64,000 nt of DNA, from the NCBI GenBank assembly GCA_027625915.1, contig JANTQA010000029.1, positions 5,022,001 through 5,086,000 of the forward strand, written 5' to 3'. Below are positions 23,661 to 35,640 of this stretch, piece after piece. The position numbers and the translations under genes are program-made. Source of the DNA: Anaeramoeba flamelloides (Eukaryota > Metamonada > Anaeramoebidae). How positions within the stretch are numbered: position 1 is the first letter of the stretch; each line of letters starts with the position of its first letter. The notes under the pieces are model-generated. The model had not been told where the DNA came from and ran no database searches. It worked only from the letters and a program-made list of their open reading frames with translations.

Positions 23661-26526
23661 AATTATAAAAAAGTACTATTTTTTTCTGATTAATATTTTT
23701 CGAAATCTAGTTTATAACTTAATTCAATTAACCACTGAGATAATTTTTTTTTGAATAAAAACACTCTCAACTTTTGAATATCAAAAATATTTTTTGAAGT
23801 TACTGTGCATTTTTTTTATTTTTTTTTGAAAAATTGGGGTTGAGAAAATTTTGAAATCTAAGAATAAGTTAATATATTAAATTAGGTTATTTTCCCAGAG
23901 AGTTTATCTTTTATAAATAACTTTCTTTTTTAATTTTACCATTTATAAATAAAAAAAAACATTTGAAGACCAAATTAGTACCTTTTGTGAAAATAAAATT
24001 CCCATAATTTAGAATTTGTTTTAGTAAATCAGTTAAAATAAGATATTGTATATAAAATTATACACAATTTCAAGTTTGAATTCAATCATTTTGGCAAAAA
24101 ATGTTTTCAAGAAATAGTTAACTGGAAACTTTATTTATTTTATTTTTTTCTTTTTGTTTGTTTAATTTTTTTTTTTGGAAGGTATTTATTCAGTTTTCCA
24201 TTTTTAGTGTTTTTTTGGGTTGTAGGGACATATATATATATATAGTGTGGGTGAGTGAGAAAGAGAAAGAGAGCAAAAAAAACCTTTCCAAATTTTAATT
24301 CATAAATGAGTAAACGTTTGGAGAAAAAAGTGAAACAGGCGAAAAAAAAGTTCAACACAATTTTTAATTGGTAACCTTACTGAAAATTAAAGGAAAAGTA
24401 ATAAAAGAAAAAATAAATAATTAAAGAAAAAATGGAGGATTAAACACAATAACAGTTTTTTTTCTACTTCTATCTTTTGGTCAGGGTTTTTATTTGGTTG
24501 ATCTCTCATTATTAAAAATTTATTGAAAAAATTGACGATTTATGCGATCTCCAAAACTACTCGCACATTGATAATAAAGAATACCCAAAATTGTATTTGT
24601 TGGTTTGATTGAAAATAATATAATGAATTATTCTTTGAAGTTAATTTAGTTTTTCTTTTAATGATTTTCCTTTTTGTTTTAGGGTTTCTGTGATTCTAAT
24701 AAGGTTATCCCAATTAAAAATCGGGTTGATCTTTTTTTTCCCTGTTTCACCTTTTTTTCCCAAATGGTAAAGTTGTATTCAAAAAAGTTTTGAAAAAGCT
24801 TTTAAATATCGATTAGAAATAGATCTATTGGACTTTTATCAAGAGTTTTGTCGTTAATTTTGAAAATTTGCCTTTTTGGATTCTTTTTATTAGGTTAGAA
24901 TATAAAAAAAAAAAAAAAAAAAGGAATATTTTACAATTTGGAGAAAGTTATAGTTTCAATAGAGCATTGTTGGTCATATTCTTGCTGATATTGTTGTTCC
25001 CATTCACTGATTACAATTGGATTTTTTGCACCCTTCATCCCTCCAAGAATTTTTTGTGTCTTTATTTGTCCCATTTTAATAAAGCCGCCACGGTCACCTG
25101 TAATTACAATTTCATCATTCTTACTAATCTTCATTGAATGGATTGGGTTTTGGTGCCATAGATTACCACGCCAAGTATGAATGCATTCACCAGTTTTTGG
25201 TGACCATATTTTTGTTAACCCGTCCTCTCCTGATGTTAAAATAAGTCTACCGTCATGTGTCCATTCTCCACAATTGACAGAGCCAGTATGCCCAGTAAAC
25301 ATATGAAGAAAGGTTGCTTTTGCAGTTATCTTTATGGGTTGTTGTTGTTGTTGTTGTTGTTGCTTCTGCTGTTGTTTTTGCTGTTGCTGTTGCTTCTGTT
25401 TTGATTGTTGAGTTTTATTTTGTTTTGTGTTTTTACCACGATTGACATGCCTTTTCCCTCCTTTTTTGTTTGTTTTTTTGCCCCTTCCTTTTTTTCGATT
25501 GTTCTGTTGCTTTTTATTAGTTTTTGGCATTACTTTTTTTATTTTTATCATCCAGAGCCATACGTTACCAATATCTGATCCTGCTATTAGTGCAGTCCCT
25601 TTGGGGTGCCATTTGATCCATTCGACTGAATTTGGTCCTTCAACAATATCTAATAATTCTGTTGTTTCCGTTTGATAAATTGCAATTTTTCCGTCCATTG
25701 CGCCTGTTGCAAAAATCTGTCCATTATTTGAAAACCCACATGAAATCACGGTATCGGAATGTTCCGTAAAGATCTTGACAGGTTCTAGTTCTAATATTGG
25801 AAGGATTTGATCTTTTTCTTTTTCTTTTTCTTTTTCTTTTTCTTTTTCTTTTTCTTTTTCTTTTTCTTTTTCTTGTTCTTGTTCTTGTTCTTGTTCTTGT
25901 TCTTGTTCTTGTTCTTTTTCTTGTTCTTTTTCTTTTTCTTGTTCTTTTTCTTGTTCTTTTTCTTGTTCTTTTTCATTTTCTTGTTCTTTTTCGTTTTCCT
26001 TTTCTTTTTCTTGTTCTTTTTCTTTTTCTTTTTTTATTTCCTTTTCTTTTTCAATTTCTTTTTCAATTTCTTTTTCATTTTTTTTTTCTGGCTTTTTTAA
26101 TAATTCTTGTGTTGAAGTAACTAAAGAACTGTCCCAAATTGCACTTTTATCATCACCACTTCCACTAAGAATTAAATCGTTGTAAAGCGCAATACAATAA
26201 ACAGGTTCGGTGTGCCCAACAAATGATGTTACACGTAAAGGTACATATTTAGTTTTTTTTTCTTCTTCATTTTCTTCTTCTTCTTCGTTTTCACTCGAAA
26301 ATGATTCTTCGAGATCTAAGTTGCCTTTTATGTCTTCTTCATTTAAAAACACTTCCTCTTCTTCGTCGTCATTGTTAATAACTATTGTTTCTTCTTCTTC
26401 TTCTTCTAATTCATTTGATTTCTTTTTTTCATTTTCTGTTTTGTTTTCCAATTCTTTTTCCTTTTCTTTGTTTACTTTTTCAGTTTCTTTCTCGACTTTC
26501 TCTCCCTTTTCGTTGTTTTTACTCAT
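20684..26526 (-). CDS. AAMP: AAMP/Sqt1-type WD40 protein, two exons 3.9 kb apart
   Basis: Exon 1 is 26526-24935 and exon 2 is 20990-20684; joined they give 632 codons plus TAA. Exon 1 opens with a Lys/Glu acidic N-terminus and then WD40 blades: FVGHTEPVYCIALYNDLILSG, FTEHSDTVISCGFSNNGQIF, VEWIKWHPKGTALIAGSD, FTGHTGSVNCGEWTHDG. Exon 2 encodes the last two blades (WFATGSLDGTIRIFDLK and VVQFDSRTCKIINKF). Order and wording (IKWHPKGT, SLDGTIRIFDL, GIIKLLWHPE) match AAMP/Sqt1. Yeast Sqt1 is a chaperone for ribosomal protein uL16; human AAMP is cytosolic and linked to cell migration. Two low-complexity inserts split the propeller: a Lys/Glu/Gln tract (bases 25810-26095) and a Gln/Lys tract (25335-25520). 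The start is the ATG at 26526. The splice TCC-AAA-TT|A-CAA restores the frame; donor GTAAAA, acceptor AG at 20992-20991. Apparent stop at the end of exon 1 is intron read-through. Confidence 0.88.
21141..21470. mobile_element. Family E DNA element, partial (E3)
   Basis: Starts TAAACTCTTTTTCAGTCAGA followed by GGCGGTCC and TTTAATTGAAGAAATA, matching the left end of E2. Later sequence is T-rich and diverges; the right end is not found. Confidence 0.5.
21571..22857 (-). mobile_element. Family B DNA element (B1), intact ends
   Basis: Ends GAGGTTTTGATGATAAC and TACAATCAAAACCTC, flanked by TA on both sides. Near each end are clusters of CGCGAT motifs, in both orientations, spaced roughly 20-30 bases. 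About 1287 bases; its reverse complement matches 41417-42688. The middle has conserved, less AT-rich blocks (for example CCGAAAGCTAAAAGGAG on one strand) but no frame is kept between copies, so it is probably non-autonomous. Confidence 0.8.
23101..23630 (-). mobile_element. Family D DNA element (D2) within a TA run
   Basis: Begins ACATTTTCCAGTCAAAAGGT and ends GGGCCGCTGTGACTGAAACA plus AAGTTTA, flanked by TA repeats on both sides. In reverse orientation it matches D3 (blocks AATTGACCTTTAAAGAATAA-like, CTTAAAAATTGAAAAAACCC-like). Confidence 0.7.
24270..24800. repeat. Dispersed repeat shared with 44810-45290
   Basis: Both segments share, in the same order, a GAGAAAAAAGTGAAACA-like start, TAAACACAA..GGAGG, TTTTTATAATA/GTGTTTT blocks, TATAATGAATTATTCTTTGA and a final T-rich block with TTTCAC. 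Ends are not well defined; class unknown. Confidence 0.5.
25335..26095 (-). repeat. Coding microsatellites: CAA/CAG run and (TTTTTC)/(TTGTTC) run
   Basis: Bases 25335-25400 code a Gln-rich stretch and 25810-26095 a Glu-Lys and Glu-Gln stretch within AAMP exon 1. Both lie between WD40 blades, in likely surface loops. Confidence 0.85.
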
Positions 26527-27750
26527 CAAAAAAAAATTAATTAATAGTTAATCGCAAAAAATTTATAAAAATGATTGTTGTTTTGACATTATTTTATTTA
26601 AATTACGTAATAATGTAGTTCCTGACATTAACTTCGTTTATATTAAAATAAATATTTTTGGTTGTTAACACTCATAAACAAGAAGAAGAAATTTATTTTG
26701 AAGATAAGATTTGAACAAATCAATCCCAAAGATCAAAGGAAATTTTTTACATCAAAAATTTCAATATTTCAGACAAAAAACTTTCAAATCTTCTGTCAGT
26801 AAATAAGAATTCATTCTCAGAAAAACCCTTGTTCATTTTTAAATAATTTTAGTCTGACTTAAGACTCTATTTTAGTAAATTATTGTTTTTGGTCGATTTA
26901 TGATATTTGAAATTTCTATGATACCGATAAAATCCTAAAAATATCAAAATATTTTTCGTTAAATTTTCTTTTGATAAAATTTCTATTTCAATTCCCAAAA
27001 CAGTTCATATTAAAGAACCTCTGGAAAAATCAAATTTTTTTCAATGTTTATTTGGATTTTTACAAATAAAATTCTTTGTTTCAAAATTTTGTTGATATAT
27101 TTAAAAAAAGGAAATAGAACTCAAAAAATTGAATATCTTTTTTGGAATTTATCAGAATAAATATTTAAATATATTTTCTTCTTTCATATCTTCTTTATTC
27201 CTTTATTTTGCTATATTTAGTTCAACCAACACATTTACTCAAAAAATAATCAAGGAGTTAGAGTTCATCAATTTAATTGTTAATATTAATTTCAAAATAA
27301 AAAGATCAAAATTTTCATTCAGCTTTCCAAAAAATCATATGCTAAAAATTCTCATAAACCAATCCAGTGTCCAATTACAAAAAGATAAATTAATAATTTA
27401 AGCTTCTTTCTGAATTAAAAATTTGTAAGGTTACATGATTTTGCAGACCTTTTTTTGGAAAGATTGAATGAAAATTTTGATAAATTTATTTTGAAATAAA
27501 TATTAATTTGAAACTCTCTACTGAAACAAACAGATAGAAAAACAAAAAGTTATACCTCTTTGTTCATTAAATCTCCTGCTTAAAATCAATCATTTTTTAA
27601 AACTCAAAAAAAAGCAATTCCAGAAGTTACTATATTACAAATTCAGAAAATAGAATGTCACTTATAGATTTTAAATCTTTGTTTTTCAATTGGAAAAGGG
27701 AATTTTGTTTTGAAGAATACTATTTATCCAAATATGAGAATAGATATATT

Positions 27751-27940
27751 CAGTTCCACTTTTCATGTACAAACTCACAACAAAATTTACAGAACAAATA
27801 AAATTTCAAATTAAGTTGTAATTTTTGGATTGTTTTTTATCTAAATTATTTTCCAAAAATCCAAATTTTGTGCTTTAATTTGTGATTTCAAGAACCTTAA
27901 ATTTTATAGAAGGTTTGGTTTTAAATTTGTAAGTTAAGTA
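27751..27940. mobile_element. Family T short inverted-repeat element, decayed (T4)
   Basis: Begins CAGTTCCACTTTTCATGTAC and carries the family blocks TTTCAAATTAAG and TTTGTGCTTTAATTTG in inverted order. Decayed compared with T1 and T2. Confidence 0.6.
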
Positions 27941-28041
27941 TGAGAATAAATTATTAGAATAAAGACAGTTAAACTACTAATATAAAACATCTCAATTCAT
28001 ATTCCCGAATACCCATATGCCTTAATATGTAAGGATTAAAC

Positions 28042-28265
28042 TAAGCCAAATTTCAAATTAGGGGCAAATTTTTTTATTATTATTTTTTTCTTTTTTCATT
28101 TGTCTTTGAAAAAATACAAAGATTACACTATATTTTTATTTATTAATCTATATTGACTATTTTCTCTAAAAAATGCAGTAAAATACATTATAATTCAATT
28201 AAAAAAACAATTAAACTAATTTTTTTTATGATGAAAAATCTGCCCCTATTTTTGAAATTAAGCTT
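28042..28265. mobile_element. 224-bp inverted-repeat element
   Basis: Left end TAAGCCAAATTTCAAATTAG and the reverse complement of the right end (TAAGCTTAATTTCAAAAATA) begin long imperfect arms that share AGGGGCA and an A/T-rich continuation. Size and structure fit a MITE; a single copy in the window. Confidence 0.6.
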
Positions 28266-28322
28266 ATTAAGTAGACAAATTAAAAATATTTTTTGTTATA
28301 AACATTAGAAAAAATCAAAGTA

Positions 28323-28815
28323 TAGCAGTTAAAAAAATACCCCCTTACGAAAAATATCCCCTCAAATATTTATAATTGTGAATATAATGAAAATTGTTGT
28401 GTAATTTCTTTTATTTAAAATTAAATCCTTTTTTTTAAGAATCAAATTTTGAAAATTATAACTGATCCACTTTTTAGAATGATGATTGATTGTATGAAAG
28501 TTTACCAGAAAACTATTCAATCGTTCAAAAAAAGATATTAAAAAAAATCATTTTCCAAACTCAAACAAACCTCTATAAAACTTCTATTGTTTTTCAAAAA
28601 AAATTGATCTACCTTGTATATCAAACAATTACTTAATTATTTTATAGAATCCCCTTACTTTAATGAACTTTAGGCAGGCTTATTACTATACACATCAAAA
28701 TTTTGATTATTTATAAAAAGGATTAGATTGAAATTAGACAACAATTTTCCTAATACTCACAATTAAAAATCTTGTCTGTTATTTTTATCTTTTCAGGTAT
28801 TTTTTTCATTCTATA
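28323..28815. mobile_element. Family C inverted-repeat element (C1)
   Basis: Begins TAGCAGTTAAAAAAATACCC and ends CAGGTATTTTTTTCATTCTA. Matches C2 and C3 internally (ACTTTAATGAACTTTAGGCA, TATCAAACAATTACTTAA). About 490 bases, non-coding. Confidence 0.72.
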
Positions 28816-30187
28816 ATATTAACTAATGAGAAAAATTTCATGTATTAAGATAAAAAAATGTCAATCATATGTTGAAATTAGTATCTTGGTACTTTTTTTC
28901 TTTGATTAATTAATGATTAAAAACGAGTTGGAAATTTAAAAATTTTTTTGATCCAGATCTGTTAATAAAGATTTTTCTCATAAAAGGATATTTTAACCTT
29001 TTATCAACTTGGTTGAGTTATTCAACTAGATTTTATTTTTCTGGGTTGGGAAATAAACTTTCACAAAAAATACACATGTTTTAGTAAAAACTCATTCTTT
29101 ATATATAACCTCCTATTTTCTATTATTTTTATTATTTTAAATATTAGATTAATTCATATCCGATACTGTATACAAATCAAAATATAGATTTTAAAGTTAA
29201 TTTCTAGATGTTTTGAGAAATTGTTAAATATTGAAGGGAAAACTTTTCCAAATTTTAGTAATTTTTCTTTTTCAAAAGAAATTTTAATTTTTTTTATTTG
29301 AAAAATTATCTATGAAAATATTGCATTTTTGCCAATTTTTTTTTCAATTCAATCTTTTATTTTTTTGATTATTTTTATAATTACTAATAATTATAGATTT
29401 AAATCATCATATTTAATTATTACCTTTTCTCTATTTCTTAGCTTATTTTAAGGAATAAACTTGCTTGAAAAAAATAGAAGTGGAATAATATATTTTAAAA
29501 CGGTTATTTTGAGAGCCGATAAAGTTATTTAAACAAAATTAATTTGAAAAAATTATCAAAATTATTTGAAATTTACCTGTTTAATTTTTTTTTTTTTTTT
29601 ACAACAAATTACTGTTAATTACTATTAATTAGAGAATAAAAATAACAAAGTTGAAATTTAACTTTTCAACAAAATGAAAAGGAATTGCCAACTGTTATAA
29701 TTAACATTTGTAAGATCCCTATATTAAATAAAAATAACATTGATCCAATTCTTTTCAGAATTAAATACTGATAGCTGAAAAATAAATTGAAACAAAATTT
29801 CATTAATTTTTCCAAAAAATAACAAAATAATCAGAATTCAAGTAAATCAGTATCGCATCTATTATATTGTTTAAAATAATAAGATAAAAGATTAAATTTA
29901 TCTGAATATTTTAATTCAATCTATTTCTTTTTTTAAAAAAAGATTTTTTTTTGAAAGATAATGTTTAATGATGTTTTATTGTAAAATTGATAAACCTTAA
30001 AATGGAAATAAAGAATTTATTTAAATTTTTATTTTTACTTATATTAAATTTTTTGTTTTATTCATTATTAATGATATTTATCCAAAATATGAGAAAATCA
30101 CACAAAATATTAAAATATTAATAAAATGCATTGAAAGTATGTTATATTTTGATATTATTTTGTTGAAAAATATAAAATGGTATATAC

Positions 30188-30213
30188 ATACACACACACA
30201 CACACACACACAC

Positions 30214-30246
<33 letters not shown>
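30188..30246. repeat. (CA)n/(TA)n microsatellite
   Basis: About 13 CA units followed by about 19 TA units, immediately left of T1, which is inserted at TA. Confidence 0.95.
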
Positions 30247-30250
<4 letters not shown>

Positions 30251-30258
30251 CTCATATA

Positions 30259-30450
30259 CAGTCAGTTTCACTTTTGTAGTACAAACTTTCAACGAAATAT
30301 AAAGTACAAAAAAATCTCAAATTAAGGCATAAAATTCAATTTTTTTTTTACAAATTATTTTACTAGAATCTAAAATTTTGTGCCTTAATTTGAGATTTTT
30401 ATTGTGCTTTAAATTTCCTTGAAAGTTTGTGCCTTAAAAGTGAAACTGAC
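30259..30450. mobile_element. Family T short inverted-repeat element (T1), intact
   Basis: 192 bases starting CAGTCAGTTTCACTTTTGTA and ending GCCTTAAAAGTGAAACTGAC, flanked by TA. The two arms are inverted repeats of about 80 bases (TCTCAAATTAAGGCA against TGCCTTAATTTGAGA), so the single strand folds into one long hairpin. TA target and CAGT start fit a Tc1/mariner-type MITE. Confidence 0.88.
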
Positions 30451-33180
30451 TATATATATATAAACTAAAATTCAAAATTTTCCACACAGCTAAAATGTTC
30501 CAAACAATCACAATAATACAATTTCATTGAAATTGGAGATAATTTTGATTTTTGTAAAATATGAAAATCATTTTTTCATCTTTTAGTTTTTGTTTTCATT
30601 CCATTGTTTGAAATACGTAATTTGCTTCGTTGAACCAAAATTTTTCTACAAGGTTTATATTATTTTAAAGCCGAGTTGTTCCAAATAGAAGAACTCAAAT
30701 AAAATTAGTTGGTAGTATCTAACCTTTGATTGATCAATAATCCTAATAGAATTCCAACAAATTTACCAAATGTAAATTTTTGTTTTGCTCTCTCCAAAAT
30801 TTTTGACATACCCATGATTTATTTGTATTGATAATTATTTATTTATTGTTTTGTGAGTATTGTAATTTATAAATAAGTGTTAACATTTCAATTAGTGAAT
30901 GGTTCTAATTGGGTAAATCTTCGAGAAGTGATTAAATAAGTTTTTTTTTCACAAATCGAATTTGGGTGTGTTAAAAATTATGAATTGGGGTTTATATATA
31001 TATAACACTTAACAACCTAAATTTGCCTTGATTTAAACAAGTTTTAAAGAATAGATTTAAAAAGATATTGATGTAATAATAACTTGATATTCTTATTTGT
31101 CTTTGATCCAGATTTGAATTATAATAAAAGGTCAAAATAGTTTTATAAAAAGTCTTTATATTATTGGATTTTTCTTTTGATATTGAATAGAAAAAAAAAT
31201 AATTATATATTTTTTCATTTTATTTAAAGATTTTGATTTGTTTTACATTTTTTAAATTGGAAATTTTATTACATTAATACCAATTCAAAACTCAATACAT
31301 TGATTTATTAATAATAACAATCAAAAAACTTTCCACATTTTATGAAAAAAAAAAATTAATAAAAAAATAAATTACTGAGAAATTTTCTAATTTTTTAATT
31401 AAGATAAAATTTTAATAAATATCAAATCAAGATAAAAATTAAAATACTTTCTTTAGGCCAAAATTAGAAGTTTTATATGAATAATTTGATAAAACTTCAA
31501 TTTGATCAATAGAAAATAATCAAAAAAAAAAAAAAAAAAAAAAATTGCAAAAAAATTCAGTTATTATATTGGAATAAAACAAATAATTTTTTTTTATTAG
31601 ATAAAGTAATCAGCCCGAATTTTAAAAAAAATAAAAAATAACTTTTAAATATTATTAGAAGATAATAAAATAATCTTGGAAACCAAGAAATTATTTTTTT
31701 GAATCTTTTTTTTTTTATTAATAAAAACTTGAATAACAATTCATAAAATTTGAATTTTCAATCTAAATCAATCCAGATCTGGGAATTATTTTTTGATCCA
31801 TGGTCTATTATTCGATAATATTGTTTATATTATGTCTAGATTTTAAAAAGTCAAAATTTAAAAAATAGTAAAAATTAAAAAAAAAAAAACAGTTAATCTG
31901 ATTTGAACTATTGGTCAGATCCTTTAAATTTGAAAAAAAATCTTGTGGAAAAAATTTCACAAATTTTACAATTAAAAATCTTAGAGTTTTTTATATATAA
32001 ATTTATGTTTTTTTATTAATTATTTATTATCATATAATATATTGCCATTGAATGGTAATCAGTAGATAAAACTAATTTTCAATGTGATGTCTCCATAACT
32101 TTTGTAATGAATACATTATGAAATCAAAGTATTTTAGATAATTTTGGGGTGGAAAAGGGCCCCAAAAAATTTTCAGTAAAGTGTAATGTTTTTTAATCAT
32201 TAAAAATAAGAAGTTTTTGATGTGTCGACAAATGTTTTAAAAAAAAACAATAAAAAAATTTTTTTTTAAAAAATTTCAATAGAAAAATAATAAAATAACA
32301 ATAACCAATAAAATTTTTTTCAAATGTTGAAAATCATTTTTCAAGTTATTTTTTTATTATTCTACCTAACTATATGATTTTTAATTCTAAAATTTAGTTT
32401 CAAAGATAATTGTTTATAAATTCTATATCTTATCATCCTTTGATAACAATTCAAATTCAAACTTTTATTTCGAGGACAATTAAGTTATTTGGGGTTCTAA
32501 GGGATATAAACATTTTTGGTTTTTAATGATACAATTTTTAGAAATTATATGACCTTGATAGAGATGATTTTTGTGAACAATCAAAAACAAAAAATTTAAT
32601 TTCTTATCCTAAAAATAAAATGGAATTAGATTTTTAATAGATTATTATATTCTATTTTTAACCATTATTGATCCTACTTTTTTTGTACCAACCTGTATCA
32701 AATTTGGATAATTAGTTTCCAAATCAAGTTCTGAAAAAAACAGAATTCAAACAAGTTTTGAGATCGAAAAAATCGAAAAAATAATTAGTAATTATAAGGG
32801 TATCCGAAAAACCCAATTAATCTCTACATAAATAAACAATAAATACTCTTTTTGGAAAATTAGTCGAGAATTAAAATAATAATCCATCACTAATTGTGTT
32901 ATTCTTTTTTGATCAAAACCCTTTTCTTTAATTTTTATTTTCTTTGATTTTTACACGTAATTTTTTTAGGAAAAATGGAATTGACATGTAATTTTTCAAA
33001 AATAAAATAATGTCTGTAAAATTTCCCCCTTACCAAATAGTCTAACCAACAAAAAAAAACCATGGAGATTAGTTTAAAAGTACAGTTGTTTGGAAAAAGC
33101 TTTTAAATGTTATTTTTTATATTCAGATTTCATTTTATTATTGTTCCAAATAATTTTTATAGTTCAATATATATTTCCAA

Positions 33181-34900
33181 ATGGGTGCAGAAAAAAAAGG
33201 ATCAAAACACAAAAAGGTCTACATTGACAAAGTCATGAAACTTTTGGATACCTATCAAAAAGTTCTAATTGTTAGTTCAAATAATGTTTCATCAAACCAA
33301 ATTCAAATCATCAGAAAGGCTCTTTTAAAAAAGGCTGTTGTTCTTATGGGAAAGAATGTAATTAACCGATAGACCTTCTTTTCGATTTTTTAAATTTTTT
33401 TCTTTTTTTTGGAAAGATCCATAAATTCAAAACAAAAAACGAAAAAAAAAAAAGATCAAAACCAAAAACCAAAATCCAAAAGAAAATTTACTTTGTTATC
33501 TTCATCTTTTTTTTATTTTGTGATAACTAAAACAACCACCTTTCCTTAACTAAACTGAATTTAACAAAAATCAAAAATAAAATGATATATTAAAACAAAT
33601 TAGTCTTTAATCAGAAGAGCATGTAAAATGTATGCAGAAAAAAACCCAAAAGTCAACAATTTAATTCCCTTAATCAAGCAAAACATTGGATTAGTTTTCA
33701 CAAACGAAGACCCAAGAGCAATCCGCGACATTATTATTGAAAACAAGATCAATGCGCCAGCTAAGGCAGGAACAATTGCTCCAAATGATGTTATTGTACC
33801 AAAAGGCGACACCGGTTTAGAACCAACCCAAACCACTTTTTTACAAGCACTAGACATCCAAACAAGAATTGCCAAAAGACAAATTGAAATCCTTTATGAT
33901 GTGAAACTTGTTTCTGAAGGCGAAAAAGTTGGATCATCAGAGGCTACACTTTTAAGTAAACTGGGGATCAAACCTTTTGTTTATGGAATGAAACTCATTC
34001 GAGTGTAAGATTTTTCTTTGAGCTTAATTGATTCTTTCTCTTTTTTCTTTTTTCTTTTTTCGTTGTTTTTTTTTTTATTGATCATTCCAAAAGTATAATT
34101 TCTTTACTAACAAAAAAAATTTTTTTTTTGTTTTGTATAATGCTTTTTTTTTCAACAATCAAAAAAAAAGTATGTTAGTAAATTAAATTATCCAAAATTT
34201 TTTTACTCGACAACACTTTCAAACACTTGAATACAATTTACTACCCTTGTAAACACTTTATAACACTTTTAAAGGGGAAAAGTTTTGTATGAGTCTCAAA
34301 GCTTTGTAAAAATTAATGTGATTGTATTTGGCTAACTGGGCACTTTTCAAAACATTTTTTTCTCCAATTTTTTTCCTTGTAAATTAAATAAATTATTTCT
34401 TGATAAACAATTTATCTCAAACCATATATTCGATTAAATGATTTTTAAAACTCCTTATTTATTTATACTTTAATTATTTATTATTCTTCTTTAACAAACT
34501 TTATACAATAAAAAGTTATGATAATGGCTCAGTTTATGACCCAGAAGTTCTTGATATCACAGATGAAATGTTAAAAAAAAACGTTTTAGAAGAACTTGGA
34601 AACATTTCAGGAATCAGTCTTGAATTGGGATTCCCAACACAAGTTTCTCTTCCTTATTCCTTTATGAACAACTTTAGAAACATTCTTGCCATTTCCATTG
34701 AAACAGGATATGAAATTAAAGAAGCAGAATCCATCCGAGAATTACTTGAAAACCCAGAAGCCCTTAAAGAGCTTATGGAAAAACAAAATGAAGAAGAAAA
34801 AGACGAAAAAGAAGATGAAAAAGAAGAAGAGCCAGAACCAGAATCCAAATCCGAGTCAGATGACGATATGTTTGGTGGCGGTCTTTTTGATCAAATTTAA
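33181..34900 (+). CDS. RPLP0: 60S acidic ribosomal protein P0 (uL10), three exons
   Basis: Exons 33181-33357, 33604-34004 and 34516-34900 join to 320 codons plus TAA. Motifs of P0 are all present: N-terminal KKVYIDKVMKLL, MGKNSLIRRA across intron 1, NIGLVFTNED, the APAKAGTIAPNDVIVPKGDT signature, GIKPFVYGM, DNGSVYDPEVLDIT across intron 2, and an acidic C-terminal tail. P0 anchors the P1/P2 stalk on the large ribosomal subunit and helps recruit elongation-factor GTPases. The tail ends DDDMFGGGLFDQI, whereas most eukaryotes end M-G-F-G-L-F-D; here a different spacing and two extra residues follow LFD. Donors are GTAATT and GTAAGA. Intron 1 is 246 bases and intron 2 511 bases; intron 2 carries a fragment of family B. 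Phases 0 and 2 are consistent. Confidence 0.97.
34203..34330. mobile_element. Fragment of family B inside RPLP0 intron 2
   Basis: CAACACTTTCAAACACTTGA, TTGTAAACACTT, TTAAAGGGGAAAAG and CAAAGCTTTGT match, in order, the block at 42390-42495 of B2 and its reverse complement near 21780-21880 of B1. The ends of the element are absent. Confidence 0.65.
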
Positions 34901-35149
34901 ATTAAGTCAAAAAAATAAACACCAAGAATTACACATAAATTTTATTTGAATTGAATTTGCATTGATCATAAATTTTTATTCAGTATATGAATAATACATG
35001 CCACTAAATTCTTATATTTTTTGAAAATAAAAAATAAGATACTCATAATTTTTTTTTTATGGATTTAATCAACAATTTATCACCTTTTTTACAATCTCTC
35101 CTTTTTAAAACTTTCATTTGGCATTAAATTCGTTTTAAAAAATATGATA

Positions 35150-35640
35150 TAGTAGGGAAAAAAATACCGGACATGAAAAAAATACCGGACATGATTTTTA
35201 ATTGTGAGTATTAGTTAAATTTTTGTCTAATTTCAATGAAATCCTTATTATAAATAACCAAATTTGAAATGATCCAAGTAATAAACCTACCTAAAGTCCA
35301 TCAAAGTAAGGTGTCTCTAGAATACTCAAGTAATTGTTTGATAGCCTAATGATGATCAACTTTTTTTGAAAAAAAATCGAGTTTTATCGAGGTTTACTAG
35401 AGTTTGGAAAATGATAATTTTTCTTCTTGTTTTTTGATTGATTGAATGGTGTTTTGAACAAGTGTGATTTCATCAATCATCATTCTAATAAGTGGGGGAG
35501 TTATAATTGAAAAAGTTCGATTCTTAAAAAAAGGAATTTGATCGTAAATAAATGAAATTACACAATAATTTTACTAATATTCACAATTAATAATCTTGTC
35601 CGGGATTGTTTTCATGTCCGGTATTTTTTTCACTGCTCTA
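35150..35640. mobile_element. Family C inverted-repeat element (C2)
   Basis: Left TAGTAGGGAAAAAAATACCG then GACATG, right CATGTCCGGTATTTTTTTCA then CTGCTCTA. Arms continue inward (ATTGTGAGTATTAG against CTAATATTCACAAT). About 490 bases; internally similar to C1 in the reverse order of some blocks. Non-coding. Confidence 0.82.

Larger units (their letters stand above)
20991..24934 (-). other. 3.94-kb intron of the AAMP-type gene
   Basis: Contains a partial E element (21141-21470), a full B element (21571-22857), a D element (23101-23630) and a segment also present at 44810-45290 (24270-24800). TA microsatellites lie beside D2 and at 24231-24243. Confidence 0.85.
26527..33180. other. 6.6-kb intergenic region with MITEs
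   Basis: Divergent promoters of the AAMP-type and RPLP0 genes lie at its ends. Inside are two T elements (27751-27940, 30259-30450), a C element (28323-28815), a 224-base inverted-repeat element (28042-28265) and CA/TA microsatellites (30188-30245). I see no coding trace in the rest, which is over 80 per cent A+T by eye. Confidence 0.6.

Noticed and set aside
25791-26551. Plus-strand Phe/Leu- and Ser-rich frames opposite AAMP exon 1
   Set aside because: Antisense readings of Lys/Glu and acidic repeats.
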